Source of the DNA: Okeania sp. KiyG1
GTDB lineage: Bacteria; Cyanobacteriota; Cyanobacteriia; Cyanobacteriales; Microcoleaceae
Reading direction: 5' to 3'
Length of the DNA stretch: 64,000 nucleotides
NCBI RefSeq assembly: GCF_014132355.1
Contig: NZ_BLZO01000171.1
Location: forward strand, 52,837 to 116,836
The translations under genes were made by a program, and so were the position numbers. The notes beneath the pieces are model-generated. The model saw only the letters and a list, made by a program, of their open reading frames with translations, ran no database searches and was not told the origin of the DNA. Positions 27,796 through 38,531 of this stretch are shown in pieces (positions within the stretch are counted from its first letter, which is position 1; every line of letters starts with the position of its first letter).

Positions 27796-29193
27796 TTAAA
27801 GAATATTCACTCTGGAAATAAGAACAATAACAGCAACGATGATAATAACAAGAAGTAATAAAGGCATAACAACAAGTAATAAAGGGACTTTGACTTGTTT
27901 TGTAGACAATAAAATAAATTCTCTAAAGAATAATTTAACCAATTTTCTAGACCATAAAGAAAGGACTTCAATTGGTTTTATCAACCATGAAAAATCTCCT
28001 ACTATTGCTAACAAGATAAAGACAGCGGAAAAGCCAATAATTAAATGAGGTATTATATCAATAATTTGCGGTATAAGAAGTCTTTTACTTTGTATTCCAT
28101 TGACATTTGAAGAAGGCACTTCACTTTGAAATTTATTGCTATTTGGAGAAAGTATTTTATTTTTTATCTGGGCGATGCTTTGAGAAACCTCTTCATCTGA
28201 AAAATTTCTGACAATTTTGCATGAATAATCTTCATAAACAGAGCATTTAAATTGCTCACAGTTAGGGCTTTGTGTAAAAATATTCAGTCTAATATTAAAG
28301 TCTTTAGGTATATCGCGCTTAACTGCTTCGCAAAAATCTATATTTTCCTCGCAATTATCTTTGTCTCCATCTGTAAAAAAGATAATATTGTTTGAGAGAC
28401 TAAAATTGAAAGGATTTCGTAAATCTACACCAATAGCACTTTCAGCCTTCTTCAGCCCTTCAACTAATGCTGTGACTCCACTATCATTAGCATCTATTTT
28501 TTCTAGGCTATTAGATAACTCATTCTGATTGTTAAGCCGAGGAATTACATGAGTTATAGCATTACATTTACTTTGACCTCTTTTATACTCTCCTCCAACT
28601 TCAATTAATCCTGTCTTAATCTTTGTTGCAACTCGCTTTCCAGAAATGTTTTGTGTTGGAGTTGGAACTACATTAGATCCTAGGTTTTTATCTTGAAATT
28701 CTTTAGATAGCTGTCGTTTTACGTCATTTATAGGATACTCATCTTCGTTAAGTCGAGGCTGACATTGCTCTGTGATTTTATTATAAGATTCACACTTTCC
28801 CATACTTCCTGAATTATCTACTATATACATTATGTAATGAGAAGAATTTAGAAGAGATACCAAAAAAAGGATACCAAAAGCAATTAAAAGTCCCAAAAAA
28901 TATATCCACAAAGGATGATATAACTTTCGGATCTTTTTTATACGAAATATGTTGAGTAAATTGTGTCTGACACCTGCAGCACTTTGTATAATAGGATCAG
29001 CTATATAAGTCGCAATTAAACTTAATAAAACAGAGTTCAATGCTCCAAAAATTTCCAGTAAAAATTTTTGAGTAGAATTATCTGTTGGAATCAAAACTGA
29101 TAATAAACAGAAAAATATAACAGTTACTATAAATACAGCTAGTGGTAGTAGGATATTCTTAGGCATAAATTTAATTATATAGCTAATTAGCAA
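27796..29193 (-). CDS. von Willebrand factor A domain membrane protein
   Basis: This 465-residue protein has helices at residues about 12-33, 42-65 and 90-115 before the vWA domain, and two more at about 385-410 and 435-462 after it. The MIDAS metal site motif DNSGS is at the start of the vWA domain (near residue 128). Later 'NDSGVTALVEGL' gives the conserved Thr and 'FFTDGDKDN' the Asp. Many Cys residues in the second half may form disulphides, so the domain may face the periplasm. The function is unknown. It starts at ATG 29193. Nothing on either side points to an operon. Confidence 0.7.
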   Translation of the reverse strand: MLISYIIKFMPKNILLPLAVFIVTVIFFCLLSVLIPTDNSTQKFLLEIFGALNSVLLSLIATYIADPIIQSAAGVRHNLLNIFRIKKIRKLYHPLWIYFLGLLIAFGILFLVSLLNSSHYIMYIVDNSGSMGKCESYNKITEQCQPRLNEDEYPINDVKRQLSKEFQDKNLGSNVVPTPTQNISGKRVATKIKTGLIEVGGEYKRGQSKCNAITHVIPRLNNQNELSNSLEKIDANDSGVTALVEGLKKAESAIGVDLRNPFNFSLSNNIIFFTDGDKDNCEENIDFCEAVKRDIPKDFNIRLNIFTQSPNCEQFKCSVYEDYSCKIVRNFSDEEVSQSIAQIKNKILSPNSNKFQSEVPSSNVNGIQSKRLLIPQIIDIIPHLIIGFSAVFILLAIVGDFSWLIKPIEVLSLWSRKLVKLFFREFILLSTKQVKVPLLLVVMPLLLLVIIIVAVIVLISRVNIL

Positions 29194-29579
29194 TAGAATA
29201 TTCTTCAGATGAAAGTGCCAGTTTTTCGGTCACTCAAGCTAGAAAAGTTAACATTTTGAGTAGATAAGGGCGGAAAAATCAAGGGACAGCTCTTACTCCT
29301 ATCTTCTCTATAATTTTCCACTACGCATCACCCCCTATTCTTTTGTCTGAGGCATAAAAGCAGTGGATAGAAAATTTATTGGGTGGTAATTGATATTTGT
29401 TAGGTTTGGTTTCCTCAACTCTACCTACAAATAATAATATTTACTGTAGACATCTCCAATAATAAAAATCAAATTATATTATGTCCGGATAATTAGTGAT
29501 AAAAAAAACTTTCTCTTTCTTCTTTCTTCCCTCGTGACTCCTGACTCCTGACTCCTGACTTCTCAAGTGTTTAAATTAT
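29194..29579. repeat. Spacer with MITE-B end and heptamers
   Basis: A MITE-B left end ('attatgtccggataatta') lies at about 29478, followed by C/T-rich DNA and (gactcct)n at 29535-29560. Its matching right end is missing. No gene. Confidence 0.5.
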
Positions 29580-32500
29580 TTATTCAAGCACTTTATGTAC
29601 TTTAATTGGGAGCTGAATGATAAATTCTGTCCCTTCTTTTAGCTGTGAAGTGCATTTCAAAATACCAGAATGTTTCTCCACTATGATTTGGTAACTAATA
29701 GAAAGACCAAGACCTGTTCCTTTACCTACTGGTTTAGTGGTGAAAAAGGGATCGAAAACTCGATTAATTGTATTTTCTGTCATTCCTGGACCATTATCTT
29801 TAATAGATATGACAGCATATTTGAGATTAGCTGTGGATAGATGTTGATTTTTATTTGAATTATTTACTGCTTCTGTAGACTCAGAATTAACCTGGGTAGT
29901 AATTTTAATTTGTCTTGGTTTTTGTTGACCTTCGAGGGCATCAATTGCATTATTAAAAATATTCAGAAATACTTGATTTAGTTGCCCTGGATAACACTCT
30001 AATTTAGGTAATTTACCATAGTCTTTAATAACTTCAATTCCAGAATCTTTTCCGTTTGATTTAATCCGGTGATCTAAAATTAATAAGGTGCTATCAATAC
30101 CTTCATGGATATCTACTATTTTTTTGTCTGATTCATCTAGACGGGAAAAATTTCTCAAAGATAAGACAATTTGACGGATACGTTCAGTTCCCATTTCCAT
30201 TGAAGATAGAATTTTTGGTAAGTCTTCCATTAAAAATTCTAAGTCTATATCTTCAGCTTTATCTTCAATTTCTGGTATAGGATCTGGATAATATTTTTGA
30301 TAAATGTTTAATAATTCCAGAATACTATTGATATAATTTTCAACATAGGTAAGATTGCCATAAATAAAATTCACAGGATTATTAATTTCATGAGCTAAAC
30401 CTGCCACCATTTGACCTAGAGATGACATTTTTTCTTGCTGAATTAACTGAGCTTCTTTTTGCTGTAAATTCTGTAAAGCTTCACTGAGATAGTGAGCTTG
30501 GGTTTGAGCAGCCAAAGCAGCAGCACGGGTTTGAGCATAAAGTTCGGCTTGGTCAATGGCGATCGCTAGTTGGTCTACTACTGCTTGCAATAATTCTACT
30601 TCACTATCTTTCCAAGGTCGAGGACTACTATATTGGTTACAAATAACTCCCCCTTGTTGACCAGAAATAGTTTGTAATGGGAGCAATAATGTAGATTTTA
30701 CTGTCAATTTTTGCAGATATGTCTGTACTGGTTCAAGATGAGGTTGATTAATTGTTTCAATATTATCAAATCTTATAATCTCACGATTACGAATTTTATC
30801 AGATAAAATTTTTACCTGTTCTGTGGGATAATCTGGGATATGAACTGATATTTCTGGGTTAGAATCTTCATGGGTGACGGCAATGCCAGTCATTTGATTG
30901 GGTAAACACCAAATGAATAAACATTGGTCAATTTGTAAAAGATTTCTAATTTCTGTAACTGCTGTTTCCAATATTTTGTCAAGGTCGAGGGAATCTCTGA
31001 TTTGGCTAGCAAGGCGAAATAGTAAAGCTTCTCGGTTGTTTAATAGTTGTTCTTGCGTCCTAACTTTATCGATAGTTGTAGCGATCGCATTAGCTATCCA
31101 ATTGAGTACATCTCTAGCTGACTCGGCAAGAACTTGACTGCTCCATATACATATAACCCCAACAACTCGATTATCTGAAGTCAATAGGGTAAAGTCATTT
31201 GTGAGGGTTTGTTGTTCGTTGTCAGGCTTAATTTTTGAATTTAGGGTGTCAGAATTTAAGAGATTTTTGGGAGTCAGTAGTCTTTTTCTATATTCGATTT
31301 CTAATTCTAAGTTTTTAGCAGATAATGCTTGTAGCTCTAGTTGACTGGTTTGAGCGTTAAGAGTCCATATACCTGAACAAATCACATTTAGTTCTGTCAC
31401 GATCGCTTGGGTACAACGTTGCAGGATATCGCTCAGAGAACCACCTTCTCCCACAGCTACTCCTACTTCAGCTTCTAGAGCTGATAAATGCGATCTTTCT
31501 ATTAAAGCTGCTTCTATACGTTTACGCTCTGTGATGTCTCGTGAAACTGCAACTAATTCTATAACTTTACCTGTTTGTGGGTCGTTAATTTTTTGGCAAG
31601 TAGTTTCAAACCAGATATAATGCCCTTTTTTGTGCCGTAGTCGATGAGTGAAGGTATTGCTTTCTAGATGTTTGAGGTTGTTTAGTTCATATAATTTTTT
31701 GTCTTCTGGGTGGAATAACTCATCGTAAAGACAGCGCCCCACTAACTCTTTTGGTTCATATCCCAGGAGATAACGACTGGCAGGAGAAGCGAACAAAAAT
31801 ATACCTTCTATTGTTTGTCTAGAAATGAGGTCAGTAGAATGATTAGTTAAGAGTCGATAACGTGCTTCACTTTCTCGGAGTGCTTCTTCCGCTTGTTTCT
31901 TTTTAGTGATATCTGTTTGGATACCAATAAAGTTTGTCAGACGACCATCGTTGTCTCTGACTGGAGATATTGCTAATTCGTTCCAGAAGGGAGTACCATC
32001 TTTGCGGTAATTTTTTAAGACAACTAAGCAGTTGGTTTCTAACTTCATTGCTTGGCGAATTTGAGATAGTGCTGTCGGATCTGTGTCAGCGCCTTGTAAA
32101 AATCTACAATTTTTTCCTAATGCTTCTTGACGAGAGTAGCCTGTAATTCTTTCAAAGGTAGAGTTACAGTAAATAATAGGGTTATCAGACTGAGTATTAT
32201 CAGAAATTACTATGCCATTATTACTGGCTGCGATCGCTCTTTCTAGCAAATGTAGTGTTTTTTTATCTTGATTTTCGTCAGCTATTTCTTGTAATTTAAT
32301 TAATTTTCCACTAAATTCATACAGTTTATGTTGTAATTTTACTTGGGTACTAATATGAATACTTAGTTTTTCTAATAATTTTTGACATTTATTTGTTATC
32401 GTTCTGGATACATAGTCCATTACTGACAAAATACCAACTTGTTTGCCATTAATATTAATCGGAATTCCGGCATAAAATCTAATTTTAGTTTCTGATATTA

Positions 32501-32777
32501 CTAAGCTATGATTTGCTGTCCTTTCATCAGCTAGTGTATTAGATATAATTAGTAGTTTTGTTTCTGTATCCGGAAAAGTACTTAGAATAGCTTTCACAAA
32601 GTCTAGGTAGTCATTTTTTTTCTGATGAATACCTATTTGAGATTTTAACCAAATATAGTTAGAATCCATAAAGCTAATGAATGCAATTGGAGCCTCAGCG
32701 ATGTTTGCTGCTAACTCTACTGTTTCTTCAAAGGAAGTTTCAAGAGCTAATAAATGGTATAGTGATTTTACTTCCAT
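29580..32777 (-). CDS. LOV-domain sensor histidine kinase (GAF-LOV-PAS-GAF-GAF-kinase)
   Basis: The 1065-residue protein has no membrane segment. Domains in order: GAF-like (about 10-150), LOV (about 185-292), PAS (about 303-415), GAF (about 430-570), GAF (about 595-745), a coiled coil (about 750-785), HisKA with phospho-accepting His796 in '[10 protein letters not shown]', and HATPase_c (about 930-1060; 'NNAID', 'DNGPGM', 'GKGTGLGLS'). The LOV assignment rests on the signature GKNCRFLQG, with Cys224 as the flavin-adduct Cys, '[13 protein letters not shown]' and Gln in 'FIGIQTDIT', all features needed for FMN binding and the blue-light photocycle. It may sense blue light together with other ligands through its GAF domains. 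It lies beside a receiver protein and CheB, so a phototaxis role is plausible. Confidence 0.88.
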   Translation of the reverse strand: MEVKSLYHLLALETSFEETVELAANIAEAPIAFISFMDSNYIWLKSQIGIHQKKNDYLDFVKAILSTFPDTETKLLIISNTLADERTANHSLVISETKIRFYAGIPININGKQVGILSVMDYVSRTITNKCQKLLEKLSIHISTQVKLQHKLYEFSGKLIKLQEIADENQDKKTLHLLERAIAASNNGIVISDNTQSDNPIIYCNSTFERITGYSRQEALGKNCRFLQGADTDPTALSQIRQAMKLETNCLVVLKNYRKDGTPFWNELAISPVRDNDGRLTNFIGIQTDITKKKQAEEALRESEARYRLLTNHSTDLISRQTIEGIFLFASPASRYLLGYEPKELVGRCLYDELFHPEDKKLYELNNLKHLESNTFTHRLRHKKGHYIWFETTCQKINDPQTGKVIELVAVSRDITERKRIEAALIERSHLSALEAEVGVAVGEGGSLSDILQRCTQAIVTELNVICSGIWTLNAQTSQLELQALSAKNLELEIEYRKRLLTPKNLLNSDTLNSKIKPDNEQQTLTNDFTLLTSDNRVVGVICIWSSQVLAESARDVLNWIANAIATTIDKVRTQEQLLNNREALLFRLASQIRDSLDLDKILETAVTEIRNLLQIDQCLFIWCLPNQMTGIAVTHEDSNPEISVHIPDYPTEQVKILSDKIRNREIIRFDNIETINQPHLEPVQTYLQKLTVKSTLLLPLQTISGQQGGVICNQYSSPRPWKDSEVELLQAVVDQLAIAIDQAELYAQTRAAALAAQTQAHYLSEALQNLQQKEAQLIQQEKMSSLGQMVAGLAHEINNPVNFIYGNLTYVENYINSILELLNIYQKYYPDPIPEIEDKAEDIDLEFLMEDLPKILSSMEMGTERIRQIVLSLRNFSRLDESDKKIVDIHEGIDSTLLILDHRIKSNGKDSGIEVIKDYGKLPKLECYPGQLNQVFLNIFNNAIDALEGQQKPRQIKITTQVNSESTEAVNNSNKNQHLSTANLKYAVISIKDNGPGMTENTINRVFDPFFTTKPVGKGTGLGLSISYQIIVEKHSGILKCTSQLKEGTEFIIQLPIKVHKVLE

Positions 32778-33576
32778 TTTATTGACCTTATTTGTTTGAT
32801 TTTTTATTCTTATGACCCATAATTTGGTAACTACCTGTTACTTTCTCTATGATATTATTTGAAATATATTAACAACTTTAAAAAGCATCAAATTACATTT
32901 ATTTATTATATTTATAGCATAAACAAACAGTTTTTGACTAAAAATTATCTAATCATTGATTTGGCGTTGTACAATTACTACCTAGTAACAAGCTACAATT
33001 GTCACTCAGCTATTAGCAAACAATACCTTTTTTGAGTGGGGTCATTTCAGTTATCAGTTATCAGTTATCAGTTAGCCTCCTATGGTCAGAGCTGCGTTAA
33101 CAGTACCTCTGCAATAAGGAGGCTTGAAATACGGAATATGCTCTTTTTTTATTCCCTTAAAATGGGAGGCGCATACCCAGAATTTTTCGGTAAAGCTTGG
33201 GTTTAAATTTATTTTCAAGCTATAATCTACTAATTATTATTTGTAGAAAATTATGAGAAAATACTGAGCTTTGTTTACTAATAATTTAGTAATAAACACT
33301 ATTTGAAATTAAATATATTACCGAATAATTAAGGTTTAAAGCATCTCCTTTAAAGGAGAAACAAGCGGTCGTTAGCGGAGCTTCCCGTAGGGTGGGATGG
33401 CTAGGTCTCCTCGCCATATCCAATCGACCAAGAGAGAAAAAAAATCCTTTGAGTCAATCCTATTCTTTTCAAGGAGAAGCAATAATTAATTATTAATAAT
33501 TAATTATTAATTGTTGAACTCATCTATTTCTAAAACAAAACTAAATGTAAGTAATAATATATCTGGAACTGAAAGT
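32778..33576. repeat. Repeat-rich spacer (heptamers, R1 and R2 elements)
   Basis: About 33042-33180 contains (cagttat)n, 'gcctcctatggtcag' and 'acctctgcaataaggaggc', a set also seen at 36420-36590. Bases 33335-33500 are an R2 element with an inverted R1 copy inserted at about 33365-33440. It ends in an 'attaattattaat' tract right before the response-regulator gene. The open frame could start at TTG 33511, but the conserved receiver begins at ATG 33577. Confidence 0.5.
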
Positions 33577-33945
33577 ATGAAAAAAACAATTTTAGCAGTA
33601 GATGATAGTACTGTTATGCATCAGATTTTTAAACAAGCTTTGAGTCAAGAATATCGGGTATTAGTAACTGATAATGCTATAGATGCTTTGTCAATGATTT
33701 ACCATGAACAAGTGACAGTTCTTTTGCTAGATATTTTAATGCCTGGTATAGATGGTTTAGAACTTTGTCGGACAATACGCAGTATTCCTCAATTTCAAGA
33801 TCTACCAATTATTATGTTGACAGCAAGAGGTAGTTCTTTTGATAAAGTTCAAGGACATTTAGCTGGTGCTACAGAATATTTGACTAAACCTTTTGATGCA
33901 GAAAAGTTACATCAGGTAATTCAACAATTAATAATTAATAATTAG
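33577..33945 (+). CDS. Single-domain response regulator
   Basis: This 122-residue protein is a receiver domain and little else: acidic pocket 'AVDDS', phospho-acceptor Asp in 'LLLDILMPGIDG', conserved Thr in 'IIMLTARG' and Lys in 'LTKPFD'. Stand-alone receivers serve as CheY-like outputs or phosphorelay intermediates. It is divergent from the LOV kinase and close to cheB, so it may be the target of that kinase or of CheA. The frame is open from TTG 33511; ATG 33577 is preferred since it begins the receiver fold and follows 'ggaac'. The TAG stop lies within the left end of a MITE-A copy. Confidence 0.85.
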   Translation: MKKTILAVDDSTVMHQIFKQALSQEYRVLVTDNAIDALSMIYHEQVTVLLLDILMPGIDGLELCRTIRSIPQFQDLPIIMLTARGSSFDKVQGHLAGATEYLTKPFDAEKLHQVIQQLIINN

Positions 33946-34617
33946 GGTTTGCTGAAAAAGTCTTATGGGTGAGGGTAGGAGACAACCCACCCTAACCCCT
34001 CCCAGGAGGAAGACAGGAGACAGGAGACAGGATAAATGGGAATGAGCGAGGAAGTAGGAGTAAGAATTTTCCCTTGATTTTTCTGCCCTACTCTGGCCTA
34101 AAATACGCTCCTTTTTGAGCGTTTTAGACGTGATACCAGGTACTTTTTAAAGGCCCTAAAAAGGCACTTACCTTTATCTGTAAAGACTTTTAGATTTAAT
34201 CAGCAAGCCCTAATTAATAATTACCTATAATTGAAAAGAAGAGGATTAACGCGGAGCGTGAAAATTTTTTCTTCTCTTGGTCGAGATGAGCGTAGTTATG
34301 ACAACTGGAGAATTTTTTTATGTTCAATAAAACGGATTTGATATTATGCCAAGCGTGAAAAAAATAATGTTTAACTTAGGTGACACTTCAATTATTAAGT
34401 AATTAACACAGACTGAATAACTTTTTTGATAATTAGCACCCCAGTTATTGTTAATTATTCTTCTGTTTATTTCTACTCCCAGATCGGGTGTTTCCTCACA
34501 ACTAAAATTTTATTGTCAAGCGCCAAAAGACGTAGTGCTATAGTATTAGAATTTTTATCTTTTCTTTTGCGGGTTTAATGCCCCACTGTCAACGGGGGTG
34601 TCTTCTGCCTTCTTCAA
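33946..34617. repeat. Spacer with MITE-A copy
   Basis: MITE-A (33941-34215) takes up the first part: ends 'attagggtttgctgaaaaag' and 'cagcaagccctaatt'. A fragment of R2/R1 follows at about 34216-34290. The remainder up to the cheB stop is AT-rich with a possible weak hairpin near 34575-34605 ('ccccactgtcaacgggg'). Confidence 0.55.
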
Positions 34618-35751
34618 TTAACTAATATGATTTAGTAGCACAGGGGTAATATCATTAATTGATAAAATATATTGAGCAGCTCCAAGATCGATAGCTTCTT
34701 TAGGCATACCAAATATGACAGAAGTTGCCTCATTTTGAGCAATTGTTAAACCACCTGCTTTAGCGATCGCCACCATTCCATCTGCTCCATCTCTACCCAT
34801 TCCTGTCAATAAAATACCTGCTGAAGAAGAGCCATAAAAATTAGCAACTGAATTAAAAGTGACAGTAATTGAAGGGCGATGTCCTCCAAGGAATGGAGTT
34901 TTTGAACAGACAAATTTACCCATATTATTTAATTCTAAATGATGTTCTTCTAATGGAAAATATACTACTCCTGCCTGTGGTAATTCTCCATAACTAGCAA
35001 TTTTCACTGGTAGTTTACATTCATGGGCCAACCAATTTATTAACCCAGTTAAAAATCCCTTACTAATATGTTGAACACAAATTATAGGCACAGATAAATT
35101 AGAAGGTAAATTCTGAAGAATAGTCTTTAAAGCTTGAGGACCACCTGTAGAGGCTCCAATAGCTACAACTTTAATTGTTTTTGCAGCTCGACAATATTGA
35201 GATATAGTTTTTTTAGCAGAAACAATAGGAATATTTACTAGCTTATCCTTTCTATTTTGTACAAATATTTTTGGCTGATTTTCCTGCTTTACCCTATTTA
35301 TATTCCGACGGTAATGAGTAAAAACTTTAACTCCAGAAAGAATTTTAATTTTATTAATTAATTCCTGCTGAGTTATTTCATAATCAGAAGTTAATCCAGT
35401 TTCTGGTTTGGGCAACACATCAACTGCTCCTGCCTCTAAAAGTTGAAAAACATTCTGAGTATCATATTTTTGCACTGAATTACTAATAACTAAAATTGGT
35501 CGTGGGTATCTCTGCATTACCTCTCTAGTAAATTCTAATCCATTCATAAATGCCATGTGTAAATCTGTACAAATGACATCTGGCTGAACTTTAGGAATCA
35601 ATTTTAATGCTTCTAAACCATTTTTAGCTGTGCCTACAACTTCAATTTCTCGAGAGACAGAAATAATTCTTTTTAGAAGGATTAAAGCTACAGGAGAATC
35701 ATCAACAATTAAGATTTTTATGACTTTTTTTTTATTTGTCATTTCTAGCAT
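34618..35751 (-). CDS. cheB: Chemotaxis protein-glutamate methylesterase CheB
   Basis: The 377-residue protein has an N-terminal receiver (residues about 12-130; 'LIVDDS', phospho-acceptor Asp in 'ICTDLHM') and a C-terminal methylesterase domain (about 195-375) with the catalytic triad in 'IGASTGGPQ' (Ser), 'CVQHIS' (His) and 'MGRDGADGM' (Asp). It removes methyl groups from, and deamidates, chemoreceptors, resetting signalling with CheR. The linker (about 135-195) is basic. CheB is rare in filamentous cyanobacteria, so its presence here with cheR suggests true adaptation. It starts at ATG 35751; the inner ATG four codons on is possible. Confidence 0.93.
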   Translation of the reverse strand: MLEMTNKKKVIKILIVDDSPVALILLKRIISVSREIEVVGTAKNGLEALKLIPKVQPDVICTDLHMAFMNGLEFTREVMQRYPRPILVISNSVQKYDTQNVFQLLEAGAVDVLPKPETGLTSDYEITQQELINKIKILSGVKVFTHYRRNINRVKQENQPKIFVQNRKDKLVNIPIVSAKKTISQYCRAAKTIKVVAIGASTGGPQALKTILQNLPSNLSVPIICVQHISKGFLTGLINWLAHECKLPVKIASYGELPQAGVVYFPLEEHHLELNNMGKFVCSKTPFLGGHRPSITVTFNSVANFYGSSSAGILLTGMGRDGADGMVAIAKAGGLTIAQNEATSVIFGMPKEAIDLGAAQYILSINDITPVLLNHIS

Positions 35752-36710
35752 AATTATTTATGGTACTTTGATTTTATATAGCAATTAGTGTAGGATTTGT
35801 CAAAAATCTATGCATTAGATAAAAAGTCTGAAACTCTTACTTCTGTTGTCCGTTAAGCTGTTCCTTAATTACCAGATATTTTCTGCGTAACCACGCTGAG
35901 GAGTGCAATATCAGGATACCGAAAAATTCAGGTATAAAGCCTCTCCATTCATGGAGAAAAAAGGAAAAAATCCTTTGATCCAATCCTCTTATTTATAAGA
36001 ATAGGTAATTCTAAATTCTTAATTATTGAAATTTTTTCCATAGGCTAGATAACTTTTTAGTCTTACAGAAGTTATGCTTTTTTAGTTTTCTAACACTATA
36101 TATAACAATCTTATTTGAGTTGTGATATATTGTAGATTTTTAGGGAACAGGGAAAGGAAATAGGAAGCAATCAAATTCTCAGGGTGCATCTCAGTTTTGA
36201 AGAAAGCCAAAAATTTATCGCTTTTAGGGAATAGGGAATAGGAAAAAAGTATTTTTGTAAATATGAGATGCACCGAATTCTCACACCTGATTCCTGATTG
36301 CTATATATATCTGACAATATAATTATATATGGTGTTTATATATAATTCCTACCTAAATTCTGTGCTGCTTGAGGATGGTTTTGAATATATTCGAGTATAC
36401 TGCTGATCGTACCTTGGTCATTTCAGTTAGCCTCCTAGTGTCGGAGCTGCGCTATCAGTTAGCCTCCTCCGGAGGAACTGCGTTAACAGTTATCAGTACC
36501 TCTGCAATAAGGAGGCTTGAAATATGGAATATTCTGTTTTTTTTATCCCCTTAAAACGGGAGGCTTTAGACCAAAATTTATCGGTAAAAAACACCCTTTT
36601 ATTTTATTATAGTATAATTATTAGAAAATATTTCCCTAACTTGCTTAGTACATTAGTTATACTACTGAATTTATCAAGTAGTTTCAGAGGAAAAAAGACA
36701 GAATAGATAA
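35752..36710. repeat. 959-bp repeat-rich spacer
   Basis: R2 element at about 35925-36030. At 36095-36310 is a unit that begins 'tatataacaatcttattt' and ends 'gattgctatatatat' (its first half recurs near 5998-6045). A heptamer and 'cagttagcctcct' cluster lies at 36420-36500, with the repeated 'acctctgcaataaggaggc'. Small open frames at 36369-36706 are made of repeats. No gene. Confidence 0.5.
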
Positions 36711-38153
36711 ATGAATATTAGACAAGTTTTACCTGTAGGAGTTCTCATAATTATTGGTACATTTGGAATTACTAATATTTTTTCCCAAAGTAGCATTCGT
36801 ACTTTAGAAGAATCTGCGGGATGGGTTGCTCATACCTATCAAGTTAAAGGTTTATTAAAAGGATTAGAAAAAACTTTAGTTGATGCAGAAACAGGACAAC
36901 GGGGATTTATTTACTCTGGCCAAGAAAACTTCCTCGAACCATATAATTTAGCTCAAAAAACAATTGATGATGATTTGGAGGAACTTAAAACTCAAATATC
37001 TGATAATCCTGAGCAAATAGAAAGATTGGCTAAAGTTACAGATTTAATAGAATCTAAAATATCAGAGTTAAAAGAAACTATAAAATTAAAAAGAGCTGGT
37101 GAAGAAGAAAGATTAAGAGAGTTAGTGCTATCTGGTCTAGGTAAACAGATAATGGAAGAATTTCGGCAAAAAATTGATGAGATGATGGTAGTAGAAGATG
37201 AACTCCTGAACGAAAGAAAAACACAAGCAAAAAAGGATTATCAGTTAGCAATAACTGTTTTGTGGAGTAGTTTGATAATAGTTATGATAGTGGGTGTATT
37301 TATTATATTTGTGATTAACAAAATTGCCATTCAACCTATTAATGCTGTGGCTAATTTGATTGCAACTTCTGCTAATGAAATTGCTGCTACAGTCGAACAA
37401 CAGGAACGCACCGCTTCTGTACAAGCTAATTCTGTTAATATTACCACTACAACAATGGATGAGTTAGATGCATCTTCTCGTCAGTCTACCGAACAAGCAA
37501 ATGCAGCTAATAATACTGCCCAGTTAGCTTTAGAAGCTGCAGAAAAAGGAAATCATGCTGTCAGAGAAACATTTGATGCTATGAATAATTTAAAAGTAAA
37601 AGTCGAGGCGATCGCTCATCAAATTTTCAGATTAAGCGAGCAAACTAATCAAATTGGCCAAATTTCTCAGATGGTGGGAGACTTAGCAAATCAAACAAAT
37701 ATATTAGCTTTAAATGCGAGGGTAGAAGCAGCGCGTGGGGGAGAGAATATTCAAGGTTTTTCCATTGTCGCTGCTGAAATTAAGAAATTGGCAGCACAGA
37801 GTCAACAATCTGCTGCAAAAATTAGAATTTTAGTGAAGGAAATTCAAGACTCAATTCATTTAACAGTTTTGGTAACTGAAGAAGGAACTAAAACCGTAGA
37901 GTTGGGGATAGAAATAACAAAAATAACAACTGAAGCTTTTGCCAGAATAACTGAGTCAGTGAACAATGTAGTTATTAATAATCAACAAATTTCTTTGAAT
38001 ATTCAACAACAAGCTAATGCTATTAAACCAGTGGTAGAAGCGATGGATAGTATTAATCAAGGAGCAAAGGAAACAGCCTTGGGAATTAGTCAAACACGCA
38101 CAGGTACAGAGAATTTAAAGAAAGCAGCAGAGCAATTGAAAACTATAGTATAG
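36711..38153 (+). CDS. Methyl-accepting chemotaxis protein with CHASE3-type sensor
   Basis: The 480-residue receptor has a transmembrane helix at residues about 8-26 and another at about 178-202. Between them is a helical CHASE3-like sensor ('LLKGLEKTLVDAETGQRGFI'). The rest is the long cytoplasmic coiled coil. The hairpin tip that binds CheA/CheW reads 'NILALNARVEAARGGENIQG', whereas the other two receptors here keep '[11 protein letters not shown]'. Several normally invariant residues are therefore changed, and coupling may be altered. It starts at ATG 36711 and ends with 'LKKAAEQLKTIV', a common C-terminus. It is the only plus-strand receptor in the window and stands 960 bases from cheB. 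Confidence 0.88.
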   Translation: MNIRQVLPVGVLIIIGTFGITNIFSQSSIRTLEESAGWVAHTYQVKGLLKGLEKTLVDAETGQRGFIYSGQENFLEPYNLAQKTIDDDLEELKTQISDNPEQIERLAKVTDLIESKISELKETIKLKRAGEEERLRELVLSGLGKQIMEEFRQKIDEMMVVEDELLNERKTQAKKDYQLAITVLWSSLIIVMIVGVFIIFVINKIAIQPINAVANLIATSANEIAATVEQQERTASVQANSVNITTTTMDELDASSRQSTEQANAANNTAQLALEAAEKGNHAVRETFDAMNNLKVKVEAIAHQIFRLSEQTNQIGQISQMVGDLANQTNILALNARVEAARGGENIQGFSIVAAEIKKLAAQSQQSAAKIRILVKEIQDSIHLTVLVTEEGTKTVELGIEITKITTEAFARITESVNNVVINNQQISLNIQQQANAIKPVVEAMDSINQGAKETALGISQTRTGTENLKKAAEQLKTIV

Positions 38154-38531
38154 TTAATAATGAATAATGAATAATTAATAATTAATAATGGATGAGTTTA
38201 ATTCTTTAATTGTTTATTGTTAATTGTTGAAAAGCAGTTTAATAATGAATGAATTTAATTCTTTAATTGTTCATTTTTGAAAAAGAGCTTAATAATCTAT
38301 GCCGATGATAACTGATAACTGATAACTGATAACTGAAAAAGGGGGATTGACAAAAAAATTTGACATGGTACTATAAGCATAATGGAAAAGGTGCGCTCAT
38401 ATATACTCAAATAAATTTGGCCTAAAAAAACTATTTTCCTGCTAGGCACTATGAGAGCATTGACTTAATCAGAGAATAACGATATAATACGCTCTTAAGC
38501 ATACTTTTATACAGTCTGCACTCACCCGCAA
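38154..38531. other. Spacer and left end of the tnpB element
   Basis: AT-rich with (ataatga)-like and 'tgataactgataactgata' heptamer tracts (about 38305-38335). The 120 bases before tnpB ('gctaggcactatgagagc' onwards) may be the left end of the IS element, but I see no clear hairpin there. Confidence 0.4.

Noticed and set aside
30898-31137. Plus-strand ORF within the LOV kinase gene
   Set aside because: Antisense shadow of a well-conserved GAF region.
34575-34605. Rho-independent terminator downstream of cheB
   Set aside because: The stem ccccactgtcaacgggg is short and lacks a clear T-run on the relevant strand.
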